A DNA stretch of 64,000 nt from Apostichopus japonicus (GCF_037975245.1 NC_092578.1:3367001-3431000); one strand, 5' to 3'. Positions 36,626 through 50,327 are shown, numbered from the stretch's first letter. The notes: generated from the letters alone by a model not told the origin. A program made the numbers and translations.

Positions 36626-38945
36626 TTTCTTGAAAGACGATTCCATCTTCACCTGAGTGGTGTATAAACATACAGCACACAAGGGGTTCCCCATACGGAA
36701 TCGGAGTAAAACCAAAAAAAGGGGGCGGGAGGAGGGTTGGGGCTAGGAGGGTGGTTAAGATTTCGCTTGACTTTGCCTGTATAAACCGATACAATTCGAA
36801 GGTATAGTTGTAAAATTTACCAAGGCATTTGCCCTTTCCCTTATGCCGGCATTCAATGAATGCGTTTCCGTTAATTGCGTTTTCTGATACAATTTCTACA
36901 TGTGAAGTTCCAATTGCTGTGATGAAAATGTTGTAATGATTAGATAAAAGTGGTATATATCTGCATGGTGTATGGATATCATACCTTAGTACAATGTATG
37001 TTTGGTGACGTCATACTTTGGTCATTACATTGATAGGCAACATATACTGTTCGTTTTAGCCAGAAGGATAACGTATAAAGGAAGCATTACACTTAACAAG
37101 AAGTGATTTATGCATCAAATTGCAAAACGTTCTGTTGTCTTTTCATCTAGCTCAACAGTTTCAAGTAAGGTTCGGCGAAAATAGATACACACGAAGAAAC
37201 AGAAAATAAGAACTTTCGGAATTCAATTTCAACTAGGTTTCCCGTCTTTTAATGTCTTTGCGTTCTCACTAAAAACGTAAAACGAAATAACCACGATTTT
37301 GTTAGAATTATGAAACACAACAAAGAAGAAATAACAAGGTGCATTTGTTTTTCTTATGCGACGGTTAGCTGGAGAAAATCCTCGCCTGAATAAAAGTTAA
37401 TACAAATTAACTAGTGGTATATAATCGGGGCAAACTAAATGTCTACCGCAGCATAGCGATTAAGAGTTAAGTATACGTCAAAACTAGGAACAATTTGAAA
37501 GTATTTGAAGCAGCAAAAATGGGTTATAGATGCCACATTTCAAAAGTTTATCTTTTCTATTATATCTCAAAGAATATAAATTATCTAAGTGCATTAGTGA
37601 GTTTCAAATAACAGATTAAACTTCTTCTACATGTGAAGAAGTAGTTGCCTTTATATCTGCATTGTAAACACTTTGTTCGCTTCTGTTATCCATTATCTGT
37701 AGTCATCACTTCAGTTCCGTTCTATATACACTCCAATAATTTAACTGTTATGCTTTATATAGTTTAGATCTTTAAATCGACGCTTTGTTAAATTTTATTT
37801 TAAGTGGTTCATTAATCAAGTCATCTCCTCCACGACTAGAAACACAAAGTGGTTTATTTATTTCGAGAGAAGATAAAACGGCTCTTAAAGTTGCCTCGGA
37901 AATTCAAGAAGATATTTATTAGGTCAAATAAATATTGGCATTATTCTTTTCTGGAATAAATCGTTTTGCGTCAACCTGAGAGAAAGAATTGGTAACCTAC
38001 TAGTTGAGCCTGAAGTCACGGTTTATATAAATTCAGTTGATTTCTCTGCAACAAGGACGAACTGACCATTGGGTCCTCGTCCCATGAAAGGGGAGGGGTG
38101 GGTGGTAGAGGGGGCACTAGCATCTTTAGCTTCCTAATCATATCCGACGTTTGCGCACTAAGGTTTGTTGCAACTCTGCAGGACTTGTGTAAGGTCTTTA
38201 TGGGTATCATGAAATGGCTACAAGAGGGGGGGGGGGATGTAGTCCCCCGCCCACCCTCATTCACACGCACAACCCTATGACCATCGGGTTACGTCGGCCA
38301 GTTTTGGTAAGCTTCTGTTGATGAAGTTGAATGACTTTTGAATGTATAAAATATGTTGCAGTCAGTTATGAAATGCTAAGATTATGGTTTTGTTTTCTAG
38401 CTTGCAAAAAATCAAATATACGTTGCTGTATTTATTTGATTTATTTCAGTCATAAATTGTGGTGTACAATAATGCCTAATATTTTACCTGTAAATAATGA
38501 TATCGCCATATTATTCCCCGTTGTATGTATTGACAACTTTTGAAGTTTTATTTAGAACACTTTTTCCGACGCTATTCATCTCAACTGATCGTTTCTTCTT
38601 GATGTTTAAAAACTTGCCAATTTGCGTGTTGCATGTACGTATAAGATGACAACAAAAAAATGTCCATACGCTACGAAAATGCGAGAACCGATTGAAATAA
38701 AGAAATTACTTGATCATTAACCCTGACCTGGTGGAGAATATTCCCAGATGGGGACGTTGATTTGATCACTTACAATATCAATCCGTGTCCTGCAGTAAAT
38801 AATTTTGAATAATTGTAAGAAGTGTGGAGGTAGAATTTCATCGATATTTAATTTTACATATGTTAAATTTATGTGCTTTTAAGTTTCATCATGTATCACA
38901 AATAATATATATGATAATATTTATAAAAAATAACAACATATAACA

Positions 38946-39003
<58 letters not shown>

Positions 39004-39630
39004 AGTTACTATAGGTCATGATTTGAGTAGATTTCAATGAAAACTTACATGAACATTAAGTATATAGCTGTTCAGTATTGTCTGTATTGTATATTCAGTA
39101 TTATAAATATATTAAATACATAAACATTTGACATAAAACTTGGCCATTTTTTCACAGAAAACTGGGTAACATGATCGAAGGAGGTGATGATCATGTTAAT
39201 GGTGAACTAAGGCTATGATTTAGTGGCGCTATTCAAGTTCCTTTCCAATTCAAATGAACTTGGAAAGGAACTGTTGACGATGTTTTTACTGTGGGATAAT
39301 TTTGTATCACGATACCACCAAGGAGAACGATATTATGATAAGGTGATTAGAAACGGAGAGGAGGGAGGGGGGGGGGGTGGTAGGTGCCAGACATTCACAC
39401 CATAAACCAGTGGATCCGGAAAACGGCTACTTTCAAACAAAGATTTATCATAATTATAGGCACAAAGAAAAATTCTTACATATAGGCCTACGTTCGCCAC
39501 AGAGTACGGCAAGGTTTCTCACTAACCCACCTTATCTGTCCTTCATATAGACTCGTATCAAAATAGAAAAAGACAAATGAATGGAGTATTGCTCATTCTG
39601 TATAATTGACATAATACTTGGATGAAGCCA
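36626..39630. other. 3' flank of receptor 3
   Basis: Non-coding sequence repeated at 54045-57020 with few differences. Contains an AT microsatellite at 38949-39000 and G-rich runs near 36720, 38226 and 39364; no gene recognised. Confidence 0.4.
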
Positions 39631-39922
39631 CGTAATTTTCTTAAAACACCTGGGTCATATTCATGACCCAAACGCAGGGTCGATGGTCTTATAACCCAAT
39701 TTGGGTTGTACCATACACTAAGCTGACCTAATGCTTAGTCCGAAACTGACTTTTATCAACGAGTCAAAATAATATTGGACTAATATATGAGTGCATCATG
39801 TCAGATCAGCCAATTAACGAACACACATTGACCGTCTGATAATATTGGCCCTGCGCGCGCGCCATAGACAAATTGGCTGTAGGACAAGTTTGCTGACAGA
39901 GCGAACATGATCAGAAGCACAG

Positions 39923-39989
39923 ATGGATTCGTTTGTGAAAGATAAATTAGAAGAATGGGGCTTGATGGAATGGGCTTATTCATTTGAAG
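39923..39989 (+). CDS. SAM-like first exon (unit 1)
   Basis: ATG at 39923 opens 22 codons (MDSFVKDKLEEWGLMEWAYSFE) ending at a GTATGG donor. The pattern, a short helix then EEWGL...W...F, is typical of the start of a SAM domain (protein-protein interaction). The following SAM exon was not found. The copy in unit 2 carries a stop in the last full codon. Confidence 0.5.
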
Positions 39990-40558
39990 GTATGGTATCA
40001 TGTGCAAATATCTTTTTTATATGTAATTAAATTTCAAGAAATGCTGACGTAGCATACGAAGACATAACGTAAGGCTAAGTCGGTGACTGAATTCGTAGTC
40101 GTACTAGCCTATGGCCTAACGCTAAGCCATAACATAGGCTAGGCCTAACGCAGGCTAGGCCTGTAAACAGTACAGTATGGTGGGATAGTATAATTGTCTT
40201 GTTAACCTTTGAACACTGTGTTTATCCATAATCAACTGTCCAGGGTTCCTCGATGAGCCTCAAATTAACTTACAGAGGCCCGACAATTCTTAATATCTGA
40301 ACTAGTAAAAAAACTTTGTTTTCAGTACAATGCATAAAATACCTGGCACCTCTATAACCCTCTATGAAATTGTGGCACTATTCATCACTGAAGTTGTGAA
40401 ATGCTAAATATTTCACATCCTTAATCAAAACAAAGATTGCTTCTATCAATACCCCACCTTCTGGGGAGTACTACAATATATGATCCTTTCTATATGGAAG
40501 GCAGCATTTGAATAAATCTAAGAAGTTTGCTTCCATAACCTTTTCTTTTTCATTTCAG

Positions 40559-40705
40559 ATTGGAACCAATATTCCACACTACCTTGAAGGGGTGAAACAA
40601 AAGCAACCATTCGTTCTAGCTATTGGAAGCAGCAGGGTTAACCCGGAACAAACTTACATAATCATAGAGAGAGAGAGAAGCCATCCCATAGGAGTCGCTG
40701 CTTAA
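40559..40705 (+). pseudogene. Orphan C-terminal-like exon in the SAM gene region
   Basis: After acceptor CATTTCAG the frame reads IGTNIPHYLEGVKQKQPFVL, then AIGSSRVNPEQTYIIIERE, and stops at 40703. The PFVLAIGSS...QTYIIIE pattern recalls a module of poorly characterised, transposon-associated animal proteins that can also carry SAM domains. It does not join in phase to the SAM exon. Absent from unit 2. Confidence 0.4.
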
Positions 40706-41228
40706 TGCCATTGATTTATGTTTTAAGTGTTTTCATGTTTTTGATATGGATTATCAGTGGCAATCATACAACACCTGGCAGTTCCTCCAGACTGTTGTAT
40801 ACGACATTGATGTACCTGGGAAAATGTCATTATCAGTTGTGTCATTGAAGACATATTTGAAAATCAAAAGGAAGTATGGGTGAAAATTTTCAGACCTGCA
40901 CAGAAAATCTGCTTACTCGTCTGTTAGTAAGATGTTATACCTTTAATGAGTAGGGATGCACCTCAACTCGTAGTGCGACTCTTATTTCACAAAATATGCG
41001 CATACATGTACTTGCAAATTTTAATCAGTACTGAAAATACATGGGGCAATGTGTACAGATGCTAGACGCCGAATTCTAAGGTAGTCAACTCATTGATCTA
41101 ATTCGTAAACTTACTCATGCATTGAGTTTCGATACTTCCTTAATGCTTACAATAAACGATGTGAACGAAGTTACTCATCGTGAGTAGATTAAGAATGTTG
41201 TAGTTGGTCGAAACACTAACGTGACACG

Positions 41229-42479
41229 CAGGCGCGGTGGAACGCAAAAATTATTGGGGGGGCTAATATGTGGAGACTATCTAAGCGGAGCGCCACCATC
41301 GGTTGGCGCGGAGCGTACAAGAAAATTTTGGGTTTTTCAAACCCCCCAGATAGCCGGAAACGGCACTTCCCGAGTGTTTTATGCTGCGAATACCTAGCCC
41401 TAAAACATGGGTCTCAAGCCTGCAATTTCTCAGATTGCACGTAAAAATCTGTAAAAACATTGTAATTTGTATATTCGATGGTGTTTTAAGAGAGTAGTTA
41501 TTACTCGACGTATACTCGCAATGACGTTTTTGAGTGTAGTAAATTACTACTCGCAATTAAATGCAATAATTACAAGATCGTCGGAAGCTATTTTTGATTG
41601 GTACGGCGGTTCAGAGTGTGGCCAACTATCATAATTATCGGGGGGACGTTTGGTAGGTCAAACTACGCTACGTGCCACCATGGTTGGCGCGTAGCGTAAT
41701 GGAGAAAATTTTGAAAATATGCCTCCCCGATTGCAGGAAATGGCACTTCCCGAGCTTGAAAACAAGACTCCTGCCATGCCAGAGTAGTCACATTTAGCCT
41801 ATTTGCCGTCATCATTATTGAAAATTATTGAAACATATACCTCCGAGATTTTTGTTTTTCCATTTTTTAGTCCTACTTTTTTTTTTTTTTGCGTCGTGAA
41901 TATTGGTCCGGCGTTCGCCGGACCTGCCCGTACCGGCTCCGACGCCCCTGAATTAAATAAATGTCATAAGCAAAAACAGAAAGCATTTCTTACTGTCAAC
42001 AAAAGGGTAATTCCAAAACAATGTGCAGTTGCCAACAAATTTCTATGACCTAGCACTCTCATCATGTCATGAATGCATGTACCCTATACAGTACAGGTGA
42101 AATGCAAATATTGTGTTTTTGTTCGTTGAATAATTGATTGCGTTTAAACATAGAGCCATGTTCCACGCCTTGCGTGTACTCGTAGTGTAAACGCAAATGT
42201 TGATGAGTATAGCGTTTAGCTTATTACGCTCTTATTTAAAACACTAATATTCGATGAGGCATGATACAGACAATCAATTATCATATTTAATTATTACACC
42301 TATATAGTATACGTGTGCATCGGACAGATCGACAAGTATGCATTAAAAAATGGGCAGATGAACGTTTCGGAGTCTTGGTAAATATTGGGGGGCTTATCAT
42401 GCATTTGCCCCCTCAACTTCTTTTTCATTGGGGGGGGGGGGCTGAGCCCCCCCAAGCCCCCCCGGTTCCGCCGCCACTG
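41229..42479 (-). mobile_element. hAT-type element with perfect 8-bp duplication, carrying a nested insertion
   Basis: Inverted ends CAGGCGCGGTGGAAC (left) and CAGTGGCGGCGGAACC (right, inverted), flanked by GTGACACG at 41221-41228 and 42480-42487. Opposite orientation to its relatives at 50328 and 62992. Contains the GCGCCA/TGGCGC hairpin (41290-41309) and an inner insertion (41563-41950). Non-coding. Confidence 0.88.
41563..41950. mobile_element. Nested MITE inside the 41.2-kb hAT element
   Basis: Flanked by AATTAAAT at 41555-41562 and 41951-41958. The right end, read inverted, is CAGGGGCGTCGGAGCCGG; the left end is diverged. Contains a variant hairpin GTGCCA/TGGCGC near 41672. Confidence 0.7.
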
Positions 42480-42692
42480 GTGACACGTACATTTACAGAT
42501 TGTTTCCAAGTATTAAGAGTGATCAACTAGTGATTCTACAACTCTACATAGCGATTAAACTACCCGCCTCGTAATTGTGCGAACTGCCTTTCGTAGAAGT
42601 ACTGCCCATGCCATTCAGTTAGTACTATGTAGTACCAGAGCGACGCAACGACCAAGACATGCACGATAAGACACAACTGCTCCTTCTAATTT

Positions 42693-42726
42693 ATGGACAT
42701 ATTTGTTGATATTTTGGAAAATCAAG
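42693..42726 (+). CDS. Possible short first exon (uncertain)
   Basis: MDIFVDILENQ followed by a strong GTAAGT donor. It would join in phase to a possible exon at 44734 (after TTTTCAAACAG) that stays open 34 codons to a TAG near 44832. No family recognised; could be chance. Confidence 0.2.
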
Positions 42727-44730
42727 GTAAGTTGTCATGTGTTTTGTTTAGTATTATGATGTATGTTATTTTTAGGTAGTTAAAATAAATATTTTCTAAT
42801 TTTGATGCAATTATATCACATTATTCTGAACATCTTACTGATCATTAGCGGGAGAGGCCTCGTGTTAAAGTCTGCGGTTAGCCTAACGTATTGAGTCATG
42901 GTTCAACTACAACGTTGTTAACCCAACACACAGCTTTTGATATGCCTGATTTTGGAACCAGTCATTTCGTCCAAACAAAGTCAACTTACAACAAACTGCC
43001 CAAATAGTGTAGCAAAGTTAGTATTATTGCGGAAATACACGGCAACAACCGAATTTCGCCTTTCCAAATAGTCAAAGGTAATGGCGGAAAAATATTACTA
43101 ACAACATGATCATCACATGACTACTGGCGTACTGTATGCTATGGAAGCAATCTCCATAGGCCTAGGCAATTTACGTTTAGTTTGACGTTTTCTTTGCACT
43201 GGAGCAATGCACTGCATTGAACGTATGTATGATCCAAGTGCATATTATAAGTGGTTCTGTAATAAGCCCGCCAGCTTAGGCCTACACGTACTGCCCAAGT
43301 TATAAAAGTAGTATGTGAAAGTATTGGACACATTATTATGATGTGATTGGTGTGGTAACTACTGTGAATTGAACAATGTAGTCAGCGTTACCAGCGGCAT
43401 ATGCCCAAAAAACGCTAGATTTGCAAAAGTAAACCCCAGAAAACGCTAGATATAGATTTTCATGAACATATGTAATGTAGCCTATTACCTTCCATCACAA
43501 GTTGCACTTATTCATATGATAGACAGTTTTATGATTATTTTAACAAATTTCAAGTCATAATTGCTCAGAACCATAACAAAACAACTGTAGAATCAACAAA
43601 ATTACAACTAAATCAGACGAAATTTAACTGCAAGAAACCGGATTATCGTCTCAATCCGCGGTAAGGCTGTGTACGCGGTATAGTGTGTACATAAACTCAC
43701 ACAATAGCCCACAGTTCCGCTCCTCACATTTTCTATATGCACACGTGCTGCACTTCTACTGGTAGTGGTACGGACTGGTTTGATACAGTAAACTTTTTAT
43801 GTGCAGTGGTGTACGGAGTAGTATAATTAGTACAGCACATGTAACAACAGCAAACCACAGGGAAATTTGAACAGCTGATATAACCTTTTCAAGCCTGCGC
43901 AGTATGTTAATCGTGCAAGCGGACTTATGAAACTCAATCATTCTAAAATGTTAAGGCGTCTTGTTCTAAGTTAACAGATATAATCCTCCTCCCGGACTTA
44001 ATAACCGCTCTTGCGTTCTTTAATGTGAACAAGGCTACTAGGTTAAACTGCACAATACATTGTACAGCATTCTCAAATTACTGCAAGGTACTCAGGATAC
44101 AGTATTCTTTGAAAATTGTTGGCAAGCTACTTGTTGTGTTAGAAAGATAGCTGTGGGGGAATGAGACTAATCTGTGGGGGTGCGAGGAAGAGCTAAACTT
44201 AACTATGTTGGGAGAATATGAATCATCTGGATTGATGAGTGTACAGCTTTAACCATAGACTTACCCTAGTAAATAAGGTACACATACAGGTCAGTGTTCA
44301 AGTGTAATTGAGTACTGTAAGATACATGTACTATGTACAGGCCTGTGTTTCTAGATTATAGCGGTTGTTTTATATTATTGGCATAGACACGTGGTGCACA
44401 TGGTGTACTACACATCAAGGTGCCTAATTTGACAGCCACTTTGAATTTAAAAAACCTGCTTGCCTTTTCTTGCAAATCCAGACAATCATTTGTGTCCTTA
44501 TCTTGTCATGATAAATATATTTTACTACAGTTACCAACAAAGAGTCACTGACTTTGAAGACTCCTTTAGGAGGATTTCCTTGCTAACTAAACCTGGCCTC
44601 CTGTTCAACACTAATGAACTGTTTCTGTTAAATTGCACATTATGAAAGCACTTGAATTAGAGTTTAACTTTCCATGGTAGTGCCTTTGCTTTGTTTAATG
44701 CAAAACTTTTTTATGCCTCTCATTTTCAAA
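42727..44730. other. Spacer, nothing recognised
   Basis: Unit 1-specific sequence with no supported gene or repeat. Confidence 0.4.
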
Positions 44731-44877
44731 CAGGTGCTGTACTTCAAGGGCAAGCAAGATTTCTTCACATTAAAGTTGGTACATTCTTCATTGGCCTCCC
44801 TGATTTGATTGAAAATTTTAGCTGGAAGAGCTAGTCCATGACAATACTGAAATACTTTCTCAAGTCTTCAACTAAGA

Positions 44878-45213
44878 ATGGCTTCTTCTTCTTTCAGTCT
44901 TACTGATTCAGAAAATGTGTACACACAACTGCATTCAGGCATCTTCAGATGCTGCCATTGTAGATATGAGAGCAGAACTCGAATTAACCTTCTTAACCAT
45001 CTTCAAATTGTCCACTCAGGAGAACAGAACTTCAGAGTTTTCTGTGGAATTAATCATTGTGAAGCCTCATATAGTATTGTCAATTCTCTAAAAAAACATA
45101 TAAGAAGGAAACATGGCAAGAACTATCTCCACACCAGTGGTTCAGAAAGATTGACAACGTCGGGCCTCTGTCCTCAGCGCCATGTCTCATTGGATCAGGA
45201 CCGAATCACCTAA
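44878..45213 (+). CDS. Two-finger C2H2 zinc-finger exon, unit 1 only
   Basis: 111-aa frame from the ATG at 44878 with two C2H2 fingers: C25-x2-C28-x12-H41-x4-H46 and C56-x4-C61-x12-H74-x4-H79. The C-x4-C second finger and paired arrangement are common at the start of transposon-associated proteins. After the fingers the frame degrades and stops. The next frame (45216-45437) reads as a plausible C-terminal end of the same kind of protein, so an internal deletion or retrocopy is likely. Nucleic-acid binding is inferred. Missing from unit 2. Confidence 0.5.
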   Translation: MASSSFSLTDSENVYTQLHSGIFRCCHCRYESRTRINLLNHLQIVHSGEQNFRVFCGINHCEASYSIVNSLKKHIRRKHGKNYLHTSGSERLTTSGLCPQRHVSLDQDRIT

Positions 45214-45215
45214 GT

Positions 45216-45437
45216 GCAAAACACATTCAGATTAAGGCGGAGAACGAAGTTGTGTGTGAAGTAGACTCAATCGTGGAAGGGTTTGAATGCTTGATTGCCG
45301 CCTTTTATACATTCAACATCAGCTTCCCAAAGAAAAGTAACAAGACTTTATTTTTCCTGGATTTTTTATTGGGCTTTAAGTCCAAAAAGATCCCAAGATC
45401 TGTTGCAACTTTCGTAACAAAATATAAAGACTTTTAA
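45216..45437 (+). pseudogene. C-terminal-like remnant of the SAM/C2H2 gene
   Basis: Open frame containing EVVCEVDSIVEGFECLIAAF, FNISFPKKSNKTLFFLDFLL and PRSVATF before a TAA. The (F/Y)NISFP...FLDF-LLG...PRSV layout resembles the end of uncharacterised transposon-linked proteins. Out of frame with the C2H2 exon; no intron signals clearly join them. Confidence 0.4.
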
Positions 45438-45528
45438 TGTTTATATGATGCAAAGCTTTGCTACCTGAGGATTTTTATCTTTTTGTGTTCTTTACTTTTA
45501 CATTTTTGTTTGCACACTGTTGCAATAT

Positions 45529-48169
45529 TTCTTGCCTTAATTAGATCACTTATGTACTTGTCGAGAGAAGACATTTCTATTTGTTTTGACGTAGAATGGG
45601 GACTTTTTCTGAATTTTGGATAATCAGAAGAAATCTCTTTGTGGGATAACAGGATGGAAAGCTCAAAGCATGTTCAGAGATTCGTTGCAAAGGAAGAGGT
45701 CGGTATTTGTGTGATTTGTCATGGTGGTTAAATTATACCATCAAAATAAAGCAAGGGCTGGTTTACATAGAAACCAGCATTAGTGTTTCAGTCTGAGCTT
45801 GCCTGATTTGATCGCAAAAGTAAAGATAAGTCAAGGCCAGAATTAATTGATATTTTTAAGCTTGATTGATTACCAAATGATTAGCATTACTGATTCAACA
45901 GTTCCAAAATACATATAAGTTTTCTGTTATTGCATTTGTTTAAATGAAAAGCTAACAGTATCACATTGCAGGATGTGCATACTTAAAGAAATCAGTGTTT
46001 TAAACATTTTGTTCTGTGTTTTGTTCATGGTTGTTTATTTATCTGTGTTAGTCATTTATCTGTGTTTCTTGTATTTCACCTAATTCAGTGTATAGGGTTT
46101 GTCCTTGCAAATGTGTCGGTGAGGTCTCATTGAGTTTAAGTGTATAAAGTAGCTGTTTTTAAGTAAAAGTTGCCAAAAAACTTGAGAGACCTATTGCAAT
46201 ATTTATAAGAACCTAAGAAGATGGATTTTGTCAACTGACTTTACCACAGTAGCAGTTGTGTTTCTCTCGAAGTTAATCGTAATTTCTCATGCATTTTGCT
46301 GCTTGATTATTGTCAGAGGTTTAGTATGTCATGGGGAAGTACAGCATCAGTTTATTATCATATGTATCTTAAGAACTTCATTATCAAAAACATGGTATTT
46401 GTGTTTTGAACTGTTGGAATATGAAAGTGTTCTTTACAAGTTCAATAAAAAGAGAAATAAACTCTAAATTTCTGTTTGTTATCATCGCTCATCTGTGTAT
46501 ATCTACTAACTACCATATCAGTACTATAAATATGTATTAGTAAGTTTACATGCCTGACCATGTAATGTTACTACTTTGGTTAGTGAAATCAGGGACAACA
46601 CTGAAAGCAGTACTTTCACTATCTGCCTAGTAATTGTAAACATTTAAACTAGTAAATCAACTCCTCCGAATCAGTATCTTTACTCAATACCGGCAAGTAT
46701 AAATACTACCACGGATAGTAAAATCAGGGATCTAAGTTTACTCGAATTTGTGAGTACTTGTGTTTTCTGTGTGGGTCCCATATATATGCTTCAACAAGAA
46801 CTTTCAACAAAGTTGAAACAATAGTCGCACAGTGCAACACTAGAATTTACTTGGCAATCGATTCAACTGTCCATTACAATTCTTTTTTACATTACAGTTG
46901 AAAGAATTTGGACACAATTTTGTTCAATGCCGAGGAACCTTTATTATCATCTGAAGTTGTGTGATTTTAGTTGAAATCTCAACTGTTAGTTGAATCACGT
47001 TTATGGGACCAAGGCATACTTGCCTCATATACAAAGCAAAGATATGCTTGTATTCTAAGAAGAATTGGCAAAACGTTTTCAGCCTGTATGATCATATTTG
47101 TTTTCATCTCATAAATTCCAGTTCCAAAGTTGCAGCTCACAAATATTTTGCTGTCATGAAATTTTAGAAGGAAATTATATGGATTGTCCCAGTCCCAGTT
47201 ATCTGCTCTAAATAAATTTCTTGGACTATTTTCAATTGAACGGCTCTTGGAATGCAGAAATATGTGTATCCATTCTACACATATTTACATATACAATATT
47301 TACCTGTGCTGGGTTATGTACAACAGCAGTATAAATATTACACATAATATTTGGACTCATTACTAATAGGCTTGCCGCCGTTTAATGAAATCCATGGATA
47401 AGTGTTAAAGGGGGGGGGGGGGGAGGGGAATCTTTCTTTACGAGGCCTAATTTAGTGAACATTTTCAAGCCTGACCATCCATCACCCCATCTTTTAAACA
47501 TTTGGCAACCATGTTTTGATTGTCATTTTCTTCTTTTGTTATTACATCGTAAGTAAGGCAAATACCTCCCCATGCGAGCTAGTCTATGCTTTAGCTGATA
47601 ACTATCATTATGAAGACACACACATGTCTAGCTGGAAATGGTTCATTCATTCATTCAGCAAATTGTATTTTATCCATACAAGTCTAATAAAATGTTGAAA
47701 TTGTTTATGTAAAAATTGCACTGGGGTCAAAAAAAAAATTAAATCATTGGTAACGCTACAAACAATTCCTTCCTTTAGATCTTGTACTATGGTACCATGT
47801 TAATGAAACATTCAGTTTTGGTTGCAATTTTACATTAGTTTTTAGCAGTTTTTTCAGCAGTTCACTTTCTTTGAAGGAGTTTTATCACTAAATTGCACTG
47901 TCAAATGAAGCCTTTTGTATTTATGTATTTTTTTCCTATAAGCGTCAAGCTAACCCAAATGTGGTTGATTTTCCATCCGATAACCCTTGCCTGGGTCAAT
48001 ATTTACCAATATTTCTGGGTCAAATTTTCAACCCATAAATTGGGTCACTTATTCTGACCTAATTTTCTGGGTCAGTTTGACCCAAATGTGTTAGGTTCCC
48101 TCCTGACTTTCATTTGGGTAAAAAAGTGACCCAATTTGGGTCAATTTTAACCCAAGTGTTTTTAGAGTG
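45529..48169. repeat. Shared 3' block of unit 1
   Basis: About 2.64 kb repeated almost exactly at 58861-61511. Non-coding by inspection; short frames inside are identical in both copies only because the DNA is. Contains poly-G (47411-47423) and the GGGTCA-rich right end. Confidence 0.85.
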
Positions 48170-48237
48170 TAGGCTAGTCTATGTATAGGCTAGTCTATGT
48201 ATAGGCTAGTCTATGAAGGTTAGTATATACCAATCAG

Positions 48238-48485
48238 GTTCGGTAGACACTTCTTCATGTCTACCCTTTTATTGTCCTCTATATCACACTGTCACGAGGA
48301 ACAATGTGTACATGGAGGTTAAAGGGTTTACCCCTCTTGAACCACGTTCGAGTTTAAGCAGAATATATGAGGAGATTACCGTGCATTCAACTGATGCGGA
48401 CATCTCGACAAATTCGTCGCATTTACAGTCAGCCATATATATAGCACAGGATAGCTCCAAAAAAGCATACTGTAAACACTTCTAA
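48238..48485 (+). CDS. Orphan terminal exon with tyrosine motifs (unit 2)
   Basis: After a possible acceptor (ACCAATCAG) the frame stays open to a TAA at 48483-48485, about 82 codons. It contains YHTV, VYMEV, IYEEI and IYIAQ, i.e. several Y-x-x-hydrophobic motifs; YEEI is the classical Src-family SH2 ligand. It could be the cytoplasmic tail exon of a membrane receptor left behind by the duplication. No upstream exon of such a gene was found, so its expression is unknown. Also open in unit 3, broken in unit 1. Confidence 0.4.
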
Positions 48486-48663
48486 AATCACTCTCGGTGT
48501 ATTGGTCTATACATATTCCATCACTTATTAGTTTCTTACTAGTCACTGAACATCTATCACCTTTAACTGATTTAAGGTTTGTTTAAGTAAACACAGACTT
48601 TCATTGTATTCAAAGTAATGTACATTCTCTTCGAAACCTATAAAAAAATATATATGTTTATAT

Positions 48664-48712
<49 letters not shown>
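48664..48712. repeat. AT microsatellite
   Basis: TA run following TATATGTTTA; its length varies between the units (compare 33088-33130 and 62003-62033). Confidence 0.9.
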
Positions 48713-48716
<4 letters not shown>

Positions 48717-50327
48717 GTATAACATAATGTACAATATACTGTAAGTGTTTGGTGTCCTTGTGTAAACGGCAACCTCATAAAATATATATAGTTTGATTTT
48801 GTTTACGTTCTGTGTGTTCATATTTATTCTTTGTCAACTTAAATTTAGAGTTGGTTTGTTATGAAAATGACAACTTCCATCGAATTGGGTGACCAATAAA
48901 TAATTTAAACATTTGGGTGACCTTAAGTTTTCATTAAAATATTTCAGGTGTTATTAAAAAGTTTTTTTTTATATTGATAATGATATTGAAAACTGAAAGT
49001 ACAGCCACGCTTATAAGTGGGTCATATATCATATTGCTATACGTGTTCTTATTAGGTTGTGAAGGTTATCGCAACTGGTATACTAATGAAAATCATTGGT
49101 TTTAATTATTCCTATAATATGTAAGTCGATAAATAACAATTTTCATTAATTTTAACTCTGCATGATCAAATAAATTAAATATAATCACGCCTGAACATTA
49201 ATAAAATAAATACCATCTTTTACCACAGTATGGTTAGTTTGTCAAGGTTGCTTATACATATTTCAAATTTTATCTTCGATGTACAGAAATTACGCATATT
49301 CTTTGGTTTCTCTGTTGAAGGAGGGGAAAAAAACTACAAGAAATATTCTGGGTCATTTTCTCTTTTTTTATGATGTTTGATGTACTTGGGTGTCCAGGGA
49401 TTTTACCTACAGACGTCAAGGTAGAAAGTCATGAAAAAGCGCTTGTAAAGTTGTCAAAACCACATAGCCACTTCTTGAACGGCCGAGAATAGGAAAGAAA
49501 GGCAGTACGTGAGGCGGTCATCTAAATGTTTCTATTCCTTCTACAATTATAAACCTGCTTGCTGGATAGGTGTTTAGCAACAACAAAAATCACACACAAC
49601 ATATTTGTTCTGTGGAACTACTCATTTGAGGTAAGGATATATTTGTATTTTAATGTCTAATCATTGAGTTAATGGGAAATTCCGATACAGAATGTTTGCT
49701 TATCTGTGAATTTCCTCTGCGTTAACAATTTTCATCGAAACTTCACCCCCAAAACAAACCAGTAAGCAAAACTTGAATAAGACGGTTTCAGTATACCTTA
49801 GCCCCTCCTTCCCTCCCCCAAAACTGGTTCTACCAGAATGTGGTTTTAAAAATACAGAAAAGTTCCACCAATAAAGTCAACAAATCCGTAAAAAATAAAT
49901 AAAAAAAAAATAAAAAAGTGGATTTTAGACATATACGAAAGAAGTCGAATTGACCGGAAGTAAGAAACGGTAGGAGAACCAATCGCATATATTCGCGATA
50001 TTGTTTTGACATAAAAATGCCGGAAACGTACAGCAATTTTGTAACTGAGACTCGTTTATCATTACGTAAAGGAAATTTAGCTCTCGTATACCATCAACTA
50101 TATGCTTTAATTAAAAAAAAATTATTGAAAGGAAAATAAATTACTTTTTCGTGCAATTATCAACCATCCTGTCCCCACCCATCTCCCCCAGCCCGGCTCA
50201 TGATCGGCATTTCGAAAATGCTACTATGTCCTGACTACATGCAATATATGACTATATATATATTTTTTTAGGGGGGGGTGGGCTGGGTGTAAAGGTCTCA
50301 GTATACCTTCGCCCCTCCTTCCCTCCC

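Larger units (their letters stand above)
39639..48169. mobile_element. Possible decayed CACTA-like transposon region, unit 1
   Basis: Left end TCTTAAAACACCTGGGTCAT and right end (read inverted) CACTCTAAAAACACTTGGGT align over about 30 bases. Both subterminal regions are rich in GGGTCA/TGACCC blocks (39650-39710; 47950-48160). CACTA/EnSpm elements typically have CAC... ends and subterminal repeats. Inside are SAM and C2H2 coding remnants and nested hAT MITEs. No transposase recognised and no clear target duplication, so this is an inference. Confidence 0.45.
32206..48170 (+). repeat. Segmental tandem duplication, unit 1
   Basis: From the minisatellite to the next minisatellite junction. Order: tail-exon remnant (32620), receptor 3 (35606), SAM exon (39923), region with nested MITEs and C2H2 exon (40.3-45.5 kb), shared 3' block (45.53-48.17 kb). 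Aligns to unit 2 with interruptions. Confidence 0.9.

Noticed and set aside
38016-38280. Proline-rich frames on both strands, repeated at 55432-55738
   Set aside because: They derive from G/C-rich runs in the receptor 3' flank and break differently in the two copies.
46228-46467. 79-codon frame conserved at 59571-59810
   Set aside because: Identity between the copies reflects recent duplication of the DNA, not coding constraint; no domain or start context supports it.
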